Counted from the stretch's first letter, positions 43,320 to 51,914 are shown. The stretch: 64,000 nt of DNA from Paenibacillus alba (GCF_013204855.1 NZ_JABMKZ010000004.1:372001-436000); one strand, 5' to 3'. A program made the numbers and translations. The notes: generated by a model from the sequence alone, not told the origin.

Positions 43320-44297
43320 CTAGAATAAAGCTTCTTGCTTGATCACTCGGCGCACGGCGTAGTTGGCAGCCAGAATCAGGATGAAGCAGATGAAAGATTG
43401 ATACAGTCCTGCTGCGGAAGACATGCCGATATCCCCTAATTGTCCCATAGCTCGATATACGAATGTATCAATGGTATTCGTTGTCGGGATCAACGCCCCC
43501 GTATTCATCGGTACCTGATAGAACAAGCCAAAGTCAGAACGTAGAATACCACTAACGGCTAATAGAGTCATCGTTGTAATAATGGGTGTAATTAACGGAA
43601 TCGTAATTCGCGTCATCTGTTTCCACTTGTTGGCCCCGTCAATGGTTGCGGCTTCATAATATTCCTTATCAATGCCTAACATCGCAGCAAAATAAATGAT
43701 GGACAAGTAACCCACATGCTTCCATGCATTGACGATGACGAGGATATATGGCCAATAAGCAGCTTCACTGTACCAAAATATAGCCTCTTTGTGAAACCAT
43801 TTGCCCATAAGACGGTTGATGAGCCCATTTTCCATATTGAGGAAGCTGTATACGAGATAGGCGACAACAACCATAGAAATGATATGGGGTAAGAGAAATG
43901 TGCTTTGGTAAAACCGAGAAATTACTTTGTCTTTGATTTCATTTATGAATAGTGCGGCAAGCAAGGCCAATATCAAATTAAGAACAATAAACACCACATT
44001 ATATAAAATCGTGTTTCGTGTGATGATATAGGCATCAGGACTGTTAAATAGGAATTTGAAGTTGTCCATCCCCACCCAGTCGCTTCCCCACATCCCTTTG
44101 GCAAAATTGAAGTTCTTGAAAGCGAGAATTAATCCATACATAGGAATGTAATTATTAATAAACAAATACAGAATGCCTGGCAGGGTCATCAGCAGCAGCC
44201 ATTTGAATTTATTTAACTTTTTCAACCACACTCGACTCTTCTTCCTCGTTATTGCTGCATATTGCGGTTGCATTGAAACGGTTTCCCTTACTTTCAT
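43320..44297 (-). CDS. Carbohydrate ABC transporter permease, LplB type
   Basis: A 325-aa permease. Helix 1 is LLLMTLPGILYLFINNYIPM, and the LplB-specific NYIPMYGLILAFKNFNFAKG follows. The EAA loop is YEAATIDGANKWKQMTRITI. GAAAGGGTG lies upstream of ATG 44297. It is the first gene of the Lpl-type operon (permease, permease, binding protein, kinase, regulator). Its promoter region is shared with the divergent phosphodiesterase operon; TATAAT occurs near 44336-44341 on the minus strand. Confidence 0.88.
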   Translation of the reverse strand: MKVRETVSMQPQYAAITRKKSRVWLKKLNKFKWLLLMTLPGILYLFINNYIPMYGLILAFKNFNFAKGMWGSDWVGMDNFKFLFNSPDAYIITRNTILYNVVFIVLNLILALLAALFINEIKDKVISRFYQSTFLLPHIISMVVVAYLVYSFLNMENGLINRLMGKWFHKEAIFWYSEAAYWPYILVIVNAWKHVGYLSIIYFAAMLGIDKEYYEAATIDGANKWKQMTRITIPLITPIITTMTLLAVSGILRSDFGLFYQVPMNTGALIPTTNTIDTFVYRAMGQLGDIGMSSAAGLYQSFICFILILAANYAVRRVIKQEALF

Positions 44298-44385
44298 GTG
44301 CCCACCCTTTCTGACTTTCTCTCGCTTACAGTGCCATTATATTACAACCAAAATCTCATCGACCACTAGGATCATGACTTCGTAA

Positions 44386-44408
44386 TACGACAATTGTGAC
44401 TTGTTGTA
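44386..44408. promoter_or_regulatory. Inverted repeat in the divergent promoter region
   Basis: TACGACAA-ttgtgac-TTGTTGTA is an imperfect inverted repeat (7 of 8 pairs) between the Lpl-type transporter operon and the phosphodiesterase operon. It may be the binding site of the AraC-type response regulator or of another regulator. Confidence 0.35.
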
Positions 44409-44522
44409 CGAATCGCTGCTCAACGATATTGACACTCGAATGGGGACTCATTATGCTTAGAGCGAAATGATTATTTTGGCAGAAAGTCCCTTATTCTTTT
44501 TACGATTTGAGGAGGTATTTCT

Positions 44523-45356
44523 ATGGCACATTCAATTCCCGTACAGCGTGTTTTTATTCTTGGCATGGATGGTGCAGGTTCGTTCTTAGAGCACACAGAA
44601 ACACCCGTAATTGATTCTTTTTTGCAAAAGGGAGCCGTCACTTATCGCGCACAGGCCGAATCACCGACAATTAGCGCACAATGCTGGGGCTCGGTTCTGC
44701 ATGGCGTTCGTCCAGAGAAGCATTTATTGACCAATGAGCTTGCAGCCAGCGAGAAGTTCCCGGTGGATTCTCCCTACCCTTCAATCTTTCGTTTGACCAG
44801 AGAAGCTTGGGCGGATGCCAAATTAGCCTCATTTGTTGGATGGTCTCCAATTAATGACGGCATTATTGAAGACGAGCAGGAGATACACAAAGTCTCCCTT
44901 CCCGACGATCAGCTTGTAGCTGCGCTTGAAAACTATTTGGATAACAATCCAGACGTTAAATTATTGTTCATGCAGTTAGACGAGCCGGATGGATCAGGCC
45001 ATAAGTACGGTTATGGGCCAAATTCACCAGATTATTTAAAAGCCATCTCTAGATGTGATCAGTTATTCGGGAAAGTGCTGGATGCCATTGAAAGATTGCA
45101 GCTGCTCGAGGATAGTTTGATCATTTTATTAACTGACCATGGCGGTGGTGGCGCTGATGCCTATAATCACGGCAGCGATCATCCGATGGACAAACAAGTA
45201 TTCTGGGGATGCGTGGGTCCTGGTATTGATGCCAACACGCAGCTGCCTCCATTATCAATCGTTGACACGGCTGCTGTTGCTGCCTATGCATTAGGCTTGG
45301 AAATACCGGCTTTATGGGACGCACAGCTGCCGGGCTCATTATTTAGGAAGGTGTGA
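44523..45356 (+). CDS. Alkaline-phosphatase-superfamily phosphodiesterase
   Basis: A 277-aa cytoplasmic protein. The metal and nucleophile regions of the nucleotide pyrophosphatase/phosphodiesterase group are visible: ILGMDGAG at the N-terminus, SPTISAQCWGSVLHGVRPEK with the Thr/Ser nucleophile region, LDEPDGSGHKYG and LTDHGGGG. It probably hydrolyses a phospho- or sulfo-ester or diester. GAGGAGG lies 7 nt before the ATG. It is the first of three tightly packed genes with a DUF4091 enzyme and a metallophosphoesterase, divergent from the Lpl transporter, so it likely acts on the imported glycan or its phosphate substituent. Confidence 0.8.
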   Translation: MAHSIPVQRVFILGMDGAGSFLEHTETPVIDSFLQKGAVTYRAQAESPTISAQCWGSVLHGVRPEKHLLTNELAASEKFPVDSPYPSIFRLTREAWADAKLASFVGWSPINDGIIEDEQEIHKVSLPDDQLVAALENYLDNNPDVKLLFMQLDEPDGSGHKYGYGPNSPDYLKAISRCDQLFGKVLDAIERLQLLEDSLIILLTDHGGGGADAYNHGSDHPMDKQVFWGCVGPGIDANTQLPPLSIVDTAAVAAYALGLEIPALWDAQLPGSLFRKV

Positions 45357-45363
45357 ATGCCTT

Positions 45364-47001
45364 ATGCCATATCAAGTCTTTTCTGCGAATGAATGGTTGT
45401 ATCCGGATAGCCTCATCACGGAATCTGGGCCAGACAGCATTTCCCTTTCAACGGCGCGCGGATCTCGTGCGGGTTGCCAAATCCTGATTCAGTTGGAAGA
45501 CGTGGGCGCTGCTCTTGCGTGGACTTACATTCCTACTCCCTCAGCCGCAATGAACTGCGATAATATCCAGATGGAAGTCTTTCGTTTGAGAGACGTACTG
45601 GTGAATGAGAATACAGGCCCTACATACTCGACCATTCCCGCCGGGACTCCTGCTGACTATGTCACTCGCCCCGCTCCTTTTCGTGTGTATGACGCCTTAC
45701 AGCGAGTTGATCAACCTTTCACCACCAGCAGTCCTAAAGAAGCGCTCTATGTTTCCTGGCACATTCCCTCTTCCCTGCTCCCTGCCATTTATAGCGGGGA
45801 GCTTTGCCTAACAACAGGTGACCAAGCAATTAACATTCCAGTAACCTTGGAAGTTTTCCAGGCAGTCGTCCCTCAGCAGGAGACTTTGGCGATAACGAAT
45901 TGGCTTTCCAATCAAAATGCCGCAACTTACCATGGTTTAGAACTATGGTCTGAGGATCACTGGCACATGCTGAGAAAATACGGCGAAGCCATGCGCAGGA
46001 CGCGCCAAACACATTTTTTAGTTGGACTAGAGCTTATTGATATCCAAGAGGATACTGGGCACTATACGTTTGATTTTACGAAGGTGAAAAGGTACATCGA
46101 ACTCTTTCTATCACTTGGTTTCACGGGGATTGAAGGTGGACATCTAGCTTCTCGCATCGGTTGGGACGATCCTTTATTCGTGCTTAGCTGCCGAAATGAC
46201 ATCAAAGCGACATCGCCGGAAGGATATACGTTTCTCGCCCAATTCCTTCCAGCTTGGCAGCAATTTCTCCTGCAGAACGATTGGTTGGATCGCACCATTC
46301 AGCATGTGGCCGATGAACCGATTCAGGAATCAGCCAGCGATTTCCGTATACTCTCCAGCATCGTGCGGAAGTTCATGCCTGGTGTCAAACTCATCGAAGC
46401 TATGATCTATCCTCATATCGAAGGCTCCATAGATATTTGGGTGCCAACGAACGAAGGCTTTGATCAGCATCAAGCTCACTTTCAGCACCTTCAGAATCTG
46501 GGAGAAACCGTCTGGTTCTATACGTGTTGGAATCCCGGCGGACATTACCTAAACCGCTTCTTGGATATTCCCTTGTTAAAAACACGGTATTTACATTGGG
46601 GGAATTACAAATATGGGTTAAAAGGCTATCTCCATTGGGGTTTCAATATGTATTTGGACGATCAAAATCCGTTTGAATTAACTTGTCCGTACCTCGCGCC
46701 TGGCATACATGCCAAAAGAGTCCCTTCCGGAGACACCCATATTGTCTACCCAGACGCCGAGGGTCCGATGTTTAGCATGCGATTAGAAGCAATGCGCTCA
46801 GGGGTCGAAGATTATGAACTCCTTCAGCTGCTTGCTGGTGTCAATAAACCGTTGGCAGATGAGATTCTTCAATCCTGTTTCTTCAGCTTTACAGGAGTTG
46901 AAACCGATCCCACCCATTTTGATCTCGCACATAGGCGACTGTTAGAGGCGGTTTCTGCTTCTTGTTACAATTTTCCGGAAAATGAGAGGGTTCTGACATG
47001 A
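45364..47001 (+). CDS. DUF4091 / GH123-like glycoside hydrolase
   Basis: A 545-aa cytoplasmic protein without signal peptide. The N-terminal 180 residues form a beta-sandwich-like domain and the remainder a TIM-barrel-like domain of the DUF4091 type: FTGIEGGHLASRIGWDD, TIQHVADEPIQESASDF (acidic D-E pair resembling the GH123 catalytic region), NEGFDQHQAHFQ and a C-terminal MRSGVEDYELLQLL. GH123 enzymes remove beta-N-acetylgalactosamine residues. Whether this member does so is inference. It starts 7 bp after the phosphodiesterase gene and overlaps the next gene by 4 bp. Confidence 0.8.
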   Translation: MPYQVFSANEWLYPDSLITESGPDSISLSTARGSRAGCQILIQLEDVGAALAWTYIPTPSAAMNCDNIQMEVFRLRDVLVNENTGPTYSTIPAGTPADYVTRPAPFRVYDALQRVDQPFTTSSPKEALYVSWHIPSSLLPAIYSGELCLTTGDQAINIPVTLEVFQAVVPQQETLAITNWLSNQNAATYHGLELWSEDHWHMLRKYGEAMRRTRQTHFLVGLELIDIQEDTGHYTFDFTKVKRYIELFLSLGFTGIEGGHLASRIGWDDPLFVLSCRNDIKATSPEGYTFLAQFLPAWQQFLLQNDWLDRTIQHVADEPIQESASDFRILSSIVRKFMPGVKLIEAMIYPHIEGSIDIWVPTNEGFDQHQAHFQHLQNLGETVWFYTCWNPGGHYLNRFLDIPLLKTRYLHWGNYKYGLKGYLHWGFNMYLDDQNPFELTCPYLAPGIHAKRVPSGDTHIVYPDAEGPMFSMRLEAMRSGVEDYELLQLLAGVNKPLADEILQSCFFSFTGVETDPTHFDLAHRRLLEAVSASCYNFPENERVLT

Positions 47002-47954
47002 AGAGACAACTTCGATTTCGTGAAGATGGCACATTCAAAATCGTACAATTCGCTGATGTGGAGTTCAGCAACAGTCAAGCGGAGGAAGAAATCAACATGA
47101 GTGCGATGATGCGCCATATCCTCGAGTCCGAGAAGCCCGATCTGGTTGTGTATACCGGAGATGTCATTGCAAGCGGCGGCAGCACGGATGTAGCTCAACT
47201 GTTCCGCAATGCGGTGGCAGTTCCTGAAGAGCTGGAAATCCCCTGGGCTGTCGTTTTCGGCAATCATGATTCCGAAGCTGCCAATATGACGCGCGAGCAG
47301 CTGCATGCGCTTCAATTAGCTCATCGGTTTAGCTATGCGAAGCCCGATCCGCCTCACGTGGACGGCGTCGGCAACTATGTCTTAACCATTCATGATAAGC
47401 ACAATGATCCGGCTGCTGCGCTCTATTTTCTAGATTCAGGCAGCTACTCGCCACTCGAATATTCGCGGCTTGGCTTCTACGATTGGATTCGAAGAAGCCA
47501 GATTAATTGGTATGTCGATCAATCCTACCAATTAACCGCCCAGAACGGCGGGCAACCGCTGCCTTCCCTTGCTTTCTTCCATATTCCTTTGCCTGAGTAC
47601 AATGATATCTGGGACTTCAGCGTCTGTTATGGACAGAGACAGGATTATGGCTGCTCGGCGCCTTGGATTAACACAGGCTTCTTCGCGGCTATGGTGGAAA
47701 TGGGTGATGTGATGGGAACCTTTGTTGGCCATGACCATGGCAATGATTTTTGGGGCACCCTGCACGGCATTCGCCTTTGCTATGGGCGAACGACTCGGAA
47801 CGCTTACTTAGATCGTCCTTTCATGACAGGAGCCAGAGTAATCCAGCTATCGGAGGGTGTTCGTGCATTTGATACGTGGCTCCACCTTGCTGACGGCTCG
47901 ATTCTACGTGAACAGCCTGCGCATATGCCGGAAGGGCGGAAGCTTACAAATTAG
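46998..47954 (+). CDS. Calcineurin-like metallophosphoesterase
   Basis: A 318-aa enzyme of the DNA-repair-exonuclease/purple-phosphatase-like fold. Motifs in order are QFADVEFSN (usual D-x-H changed to D-V-E), YTGDVIASGG, FGNHDSEAA, FFHIPLPEY and VGHDHGNDFWG. The first motif carries Glu instead of the usual His, as in one subset of the family. ATG 46998 overlaps the DUF4091 stop (ATGA), so translation is coupled. It is the third gene of the operon. With the phosphodiesterase it suggests stepwise removal of a phosphate group from an imported glycoside. Confidence 0.85.
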   Translation: MKRQLRFREDGTFKIVQFADVEFSNSQAEEEINMSAMMRHILESEKPDLVVYTGDVIASGGSTDVAQLFRNAVAVPEELEIPWAVVFGNHDSEAANMTREQLHALQLAHRFSYAKPDPPHVDGVGNYVLTIHDKHNDPAAALYFLDSGSYSPLEYSRLGFYDWIRRSQINWYVDQSYQLTAQNGGQPLPSLAFFHIPLPEYNDIWDFSVCYGQRQDYGCSAPWINTGFFAAMVEMGDVMGTFVGHDHGNDFWGTLHGIRLCYGRTTRNAYLDRPFMTGARVIQLSEGVRAFDTWLHLADGSILREQPAHMPEGRKLTN

Positions 47955-48190
47955 AAATGAGGTAATTGCACATGCTTCATTTCTACTGCAGTCAGTCACT
48001 AGGATACACACGCTTGTAGGAGTGAATATTGTGCTGCTTTTAAGTTCTGCCTGAATGTGTTGAATGCGAGGATGAAAACAAGAGGTTGATGCGCAGAAGA
48101 AAGCGAACTCCTCTGCAAAGAGTAGCAATATCAGCAAAATCAGCAAAAAGTGTTTTTTAAATTTTTGTAAGTAACTATACTTTCTAAAAG

Positions 48191-48368
48191 CCTGCGATTA
48201 TGCATCCTTTTTCCTTGATCGAGCAGCTTTTAACATACATTCCTGCAATAATGCATGTTTTCGAGTGACTTTATCGATTCTGGAAGGTAAATGCGCGAAA
48301 AGCCTGCATAATTGCAGGCTCTTCGACTTTTCATCTGATTTCGTTACAAAAGCCTGCACTTCTGCAGG
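48191..48368 (+). repeat. 178-bp four-unit repeat element, copy E
   Basis: Units start at 48191 (CCTGCGATTATGCATC), 48242 (CCTGCAATAATGCATG), 48303 (CCTGCATAATTGCAGG) and 48353 (CCTGCACTTCTGCAGG). Spacings are 51, 61 and 50 bp. It occupies the gap between the convergent metallophosphoesterase gene and trpA. The rest of the gap (47955-48190, 48369-48469) shows only a weak GAAATGA..TCATTTC hairpin just after the stop. Confidence 0.85.
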
Positions 48369-48469
48369 CTTTCAGCCTAGCTCCCATCTTGAGCCCAGCT
48401 TCAGCCCTCTTTCCCCACCCATCTTTTAACCCAATTGATCGTGGTTCACAACGAGATGGACGTTTATTA

Positions 48470-49288
48470 TCAAGAAGTCAAAGATTGCAAAAAACGATGC
48501 ACACCGTCAAGGCCATCTTCTTCCAGAACATTAAGCAATTGCGTACCAACAATAGCAATATCACATTTCCCTTTTAGAAACTGAACGTCCGCACTACTCT
48601 GAATCCCGAAGCCAACAGCGATAGGAGTCTTAGCAAAGCTGCGCACACGTTTTAAGAAGACGTCCGTCTCGTCACCGAATGAGGTTTTGGAGCCTGTCAC
48701 ACCTTTGCGGGCAGCACAATAGATAAAACCTCCGGTTTCATCAGCCAAATAAGCCAGACGAACATCTTTGGTGTAAGGGGTAGCAATTAGAATCGGTTCT
48801 ACCTGATAGTCACGGCAAGTTGCCATAAACTCGCTGCTCTCATCGGGAAAGGCATCTGGCACAATTAGGCCATGGATGCCAATCGTTGAACATTCTGCTA
48901 TGAACTTTTCGATTCCGTACTGGAAAATAACATTATAATAAGTCATAAACAAAAATGACAGATTTGGAAATTCAGCTGCAACACGTTTGGCGAAATCCAA
49001 ACATTGCTGCGTCGTCGTCCCATTCGTCAGCGAGGCTTGATTCGCTCTTAGGAATACAGGTCCATCGGCAATAGGCTCCGAAAATGGGAGCTGAAGCTCT
49101 ACTAAATCAACCTTATTCTCGTTGAACAAACGAATCATTTCATAATTCGTCTCGAAGCTTGGATAACCGAGAATCTGGTGTGTCATGATCTGAATGGGCT
49201 TTTCTCCGCTTTTACGATGAATGCGGTCCTCAAGCCTGACGACTGAACTGGTTGCTTTTTCGGTGGATAAATGCTTTCCATTCTTCAT
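48470..49288 (-). CDS. trpA: Tryptophan synthase alpha chain (stand-alone trpBA pair)
   Basis: A 272-aa TIM-barrel protein. Catalytic residues correspond to Glu64 and Asp75 in VELQLPFSEPIADGP, and the phosphate-binding loop region is AVGFGIQSSADV. It cleaves indole-3-glycerol phosphate to indole and glyceraldehyde phosphate. The sequence departs from standard TrpA (MTHQILGYPSFETN instead of the usual PYLTAGDP pattern), which suggests a divergent paralogue. GGAGGG precedes ATG 49288, inside the end of trpB (59-bp overlap). No other trp biosynthetic gene is nearby. A SorC-type regulator lies upstream. Confidence 0.82.
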   Translation of the reverse strand: MKNGKHLSTEKATSSVVRLEDRIHRKSGEKPIQIMTHQILGYPSFETNYEMIRLFNENKVDLVELQLPFSEPIADGPVFLRANQASLTNGTTTQQCLDFAKRVAAEFPNLSFLFMTYYNVIFQYGIEKFIAECSTIGIHGLIVPDAFPDESSEFMATCRDYQVEPILIATPYTKDVRLAYLADETGGFIYCAARKGVTGSKTSFGDETDVFLKRVRSFAKTPIAVGFGIQSSADVQFLKGKCDIAIVGTQLLNVLEEDGLDGVHRFLQSLTS

Positions 49289-50528
49289 CCTGCAATCCCT
49301 CCGCTATATTAAAGATGTCTTTGTCGCCACGACCGGACATATTAATGATGAAAATATCCGACTTCGAAGAATGAGCAATGTCCCTGAATGCCCCTGCGAA
49401 AGCATGCGTAGATTCCAGAGCAGGAATGAGTCCTTCCGTTTGCATAACGGTTTGCAGCGCATCTATCACTTCGTCATCCGTAGCAGCACTGAACTGCACC
49501 CTTCCTCGGTTGGATAAATCAGCCAAGATGGGCGATACGCCCACATAATCTAAACCAGCGGCAAGGCTATACGTATCGTTCATTTGACCATCCTTATTTT
49601 GCAGAAACAGCGTCTTATAGCCTTGAGCTACGCCTAAAGTGCCCTCGCCATAGGCGATTCTCGCTGCATGCTGACCAGATTCCTTCCCTTTCCCGCCAGC
49701 TTCAACACCGGTCAATTTCACATCGTCATGCGGGTAAAAGGCTTGGAAGATGCCGAGTGCATTGGAACCGCCGCCTACACAGGCATAGACATGACTTGGC
49801 AGCCTGCCTGCTGCACGCAGGATTTGGTCTTTCGCCTCGATCCCGATGACCGATTGAAAGAAAGCAACCATCGCCGGAAAAGGATGCGCGCCTGATGCTG
49901 TTCCAAGCACATAATGCGTCGTCTCAAAGCTGGATACCCAATCTCTCAGCGTTTCATTGATCGCATCCTTTAACGTCTGAGACCCGTAATCGACCGCAAT
50001 GACCTCCGCTCCGAGCCTTTTCATCCAGAAGACATTGGCGTATTGCCGCTCCATATCCTCGCGCCCCATATAGATCGTTGCAGATAGACCTAACTTCGCC
50101 GCTGCCGTTGCGGTTGCCACCCCATGCTGCCCTGCTCCTGTTTCGGCAATAATCCGCGTTTTGCCCATTTTCTTGGCAAGCATGGCTTGACCAAGCGCAT
50201 TATTTAATTTGTGAGCACCGGTATGATTAAGATCCTCGCGTTTAATATAAATGTGGGCTCGACCATAGTGCTCAGTTAGCCGGTCCGCATAAGTAAGCGG
50301 CGTAGGTCGCCCAGAATAGTTCGTAAGCAAAGCGCGATATTGCTGCCAGAAATCTTCGTCATATCGAATCGCTTCAAAATGTGCCTTAATCTCTTCAAAT
50401 GCGGGAACTAGAATTTCAGGTATAAAAGAGCCGCCATAGTCCCCGTAGTAACCATTTTCTGCGATAAACTCATCCGTCGTTACAGAAGCAATTGTCGCTG
50501 CCTTCACCTTGTCTGGCATGGTCATCAT
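49230..50528 (-). CDS. trpB: Tryptophan synthase beta chain
   Basis: A 432-aa PLP enzyme that joins indole to serine. The Schiff-base Lys107 is in HTGAHKLNNALGQA, the PLP-phosphate loop is CVGGGSNALGIF, and other conserved blocks are AETGAGQHGVATATAAA and LNHTGAHK. It is of the TrpB1 length class. The N-terminal 20 residues and the C-terminal tail are a little longer than usual. The start could be any of ATG 50528, 50525 or 50519; AAAGGG lies just upstream. It is the second gene of the SorC-trpB-trpA unit. Confidence 0.9.
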   Translation of the reverse strand: MMTMPDKVKAATIASVTTDEFIAENGYYGDYGGSFIPEILVPAFEEIKAHFEAIRYDEDFWQQYRALLTNYSGRPTPLTYADRLTEHYGRAHIYIKREDLNHTGAHKLNNALGQAMLAKKMGKTRIIAETGAGQHGVATATAAAKLGLSATIYMGREDMERQYANVFWMKRLGAEVIAVDYGSQTLKDAINETLRDWVSSFETTHYVLGTASGAHPFPAMVAFFQSVIGIEAKDQILRAAGRLPSHVYACVGGGSNALGIFQAFYPHDDVKLTGVEAGGKGKESGQHAARIAYGEGTLGVAQGYKTLFLQNKDGQMNDTYSLAAGLDYVGVSPILADLSNRGRVQFSAATDDEVIDALQTVMQTEGLIPALESTHAFAGAFRDIAHSSKSDIFIINMSGRGDKDIFNIAEGLQDEEWKAFIHRKSNQFSRQA

Positions 50529-50541
50529 CTTCCCTTTCTAT

Positions 50542-51507
50542 TCATTCCAAATTTTGAAAGGATGACAGGATTTCACGCGCTGCCAACGTGTCTGTCACCA
50601 AAATATCAATCCATTTGCCCCGCAAAGCTGCTGTGATCGCTTCGACTTTGTGCTCGCCGCCTGCGATACCAATGACTGTTGGAATAGTGCGCAGTTCCCG
50701 TGCTGACAAGCCGATCATCTTATTTTGTTCAGGAAATTCGATTTCCTGACCGTTTGCATCCAAGAAGGATGCACATAGGTTTGCCACAGCGCCTCTCTCT
50801 TTCAGTTCTCTCATCATCTCGGGGCTGAATCCGCCTGACTTCACCATCGTCGCCTGCTCGCTCACATCTCCGATACTGACAATCGCGACTCGGCTATTTT
50901 GTGCCTGATGAAGAACCTTGGCAATCTCTGGTTCTTCACGCAGAAGGGTGCCTGTTCCTTCATTGGCGACAACCGCTGGTGCATGAATGATTGAATATTT
51001 CGCTTTCAGCTTATTGGCAAATGCCATTGCATTCGTGTTTGCATGCCAAGAAGCTCCATCTGATCCCCAGCCCCCCACCAAGGGCACAAACTGCAAGCCT
51101 TCACTTGCAAAATAATCCAATTCCTCGGCAACACTCGCTATCGTTTGCCCTGCCATAATCCCCACATGATCCCCGTCTCTCAGGACAGATTCGATTAAGG
51201 GTGAGCAGGTTCGTCCGAGTAAGGAGTACAGCTGATCTGGTTTCATGTCTGTCGAGTCGACGATAAGCACATCCTGAATCCCGAAGAGACTTAACAGCGA
51301 TTTCTCAAGCTCTTGCTCGGCCGAAAACGGATTGTGAATAGAAATCTTTACAATGCCTTCGGACTTAGCTGTTGTCAGCATACGGCTAACATGCGGCCGC
51401 GATATTCCCAAACGTTTGGCGATATCCAACTGATTCCATCCATCTTCGTAATAAAGCTGACAAATCTTAACTAACAAACGGAATCGATCTTGATTGCGTT
51501 CAGCCAT
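50542..51507 (-). CDS. SorC-family (DeoR-type N-terminus) transcriptional regulator
   Basis: A 321-aa regulator. The N-terminal helix-turn-helix is GWNQLDIAKRLGISRPHVSR. The C-terminal SorC sugar-phosphate-binding domain shows VLRDGDHVGIMAGQTIASVA, VPLVGGWGSDGASWHANTNA and a final AITAALRGKWIDILVTD. Such proteins usually sense phosphorylated sugars. ATG 51507 follows GGAG, while the longer frame to 51600 runs through the operator region. It begins the unit with trpB 13 bp downstream, so it probably controls trpBA and itself through the ATATGTACATAT palindromes upstream. Confidence 0.87.
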   Translation of the reverse strand: MAERNQDRFRLLVKICQLYYEDGWNQLDIAKRLGISRPHVSRMLTTAKSEGIVKISIHNPFSAEQELEKSLLSLFGIQDVLIVDSTDMKPDQLYSLLGRTCSPLIESVLRDGDHVGIMAGQTIASVAEELDYFASEGLQFVPLVGGWGSDGASWHANTNAMAFANKLKAKYSIIHAPAVVANEGTGTLLREEPEIAKVLHQAQNSRVAIVSIGDVSEQATMVKSGGFSPEMMRELKERGAVANLCASFLDANGQEIEFPEQNKMIGLSARELRTIPTVIGIAGGEHKVEAITAALRGKWIDILVTDTLAAREILSSFQNLE

Positions 51508-51527
51508 ATTATCGCACTCCAAATCCA

Positions 51528-51558
51528 ATATGTACATATGATCAGTATATGTACATAT
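51528..51558 (-). promoter_or_regulatory. Twin palindromic operators at the SorC-trpBA promoter
   Basis: Two identical 12-bp palindromes ATATGTACATAT at 51528-51539 and 51547-51558 lie 19 bp apart, about two helical turns. A -10 TATACT (51550-51545, minus strand) with a weak -35 TTATCA 17 bp upstream (51573-51568) overlaps the distal copy. This is consistent with autoregulation by the SorC-family protein. Confidence 0.65.
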
Positions 51559-51612
51559 GTGTTTATTGATAATTATATCGTAGCCTCTCATCTTTTTCAA
51601 ACAAAATAATGA

Positions 51613-51848
51613 AGGCGGATTCCAGTCTGCTCGATTATGTTGCTATTAAGAATAATCCCTCGCAAAAAGGAACTACGATCCGCTAAATGGAGAGAATCAG
51701 GGCAAAAGCAGCATGTAGCGGAACTGAGGTACGTTATTGAAGCGAACAATGCTGATTCTGAGCACAAAATGATGAAATAGCGGACCCTAGTTCCCATTGG
51801 AGTGAGATTTGGCAATTTTCAGCCTAATAGCGGACCCTAGTTCCGTCT
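51613..51848 (+). repeat. TAGCGGA/TCCGCTA multi-unit repeat array, copy F
   Basis: Units of 21 bp with the pattern TAGCGGA-N7-TCCGCTA start at 51665 (right half intact, left half AAAAGGA), 51716 (left half intact), 51778 (TAGCGGACCCTAGTTCCC) and 51828 (TAGCGGACCCTAGTTCCG). A decayed unit starts near 51613. Start distances among the four are 51, 62 and 50 bp, the same geometry as the CCTGC elements A-E though the word is unrelated. It fills most of the gap between the SorC gene and the Gfo/Idh gene. Confidence 0.75.
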
Positions 51849-51914
51849 AATTGACCAAATGTCTGTTTTATCGATGTATAAGGGAACACACAGTTCCTTA
51901 TCGTGGATTAAAAT

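Noticed and set aside
3087..48368. Regular short repeats considered as CRISPR arrays
   Set aside because: Units are about 16 bp, variable and palindromic, only four per site, with linkers of unequal length that are similar between copies. No cas genes were seen.
3199..48368. Palindromic units considered as ordinary Rho-independent terminators
   Set aside because: Single units with T-runs could terminate, but the fixed four-unit spacing, both orientations relative to genes and degenerate first units are not explained by termination alone.
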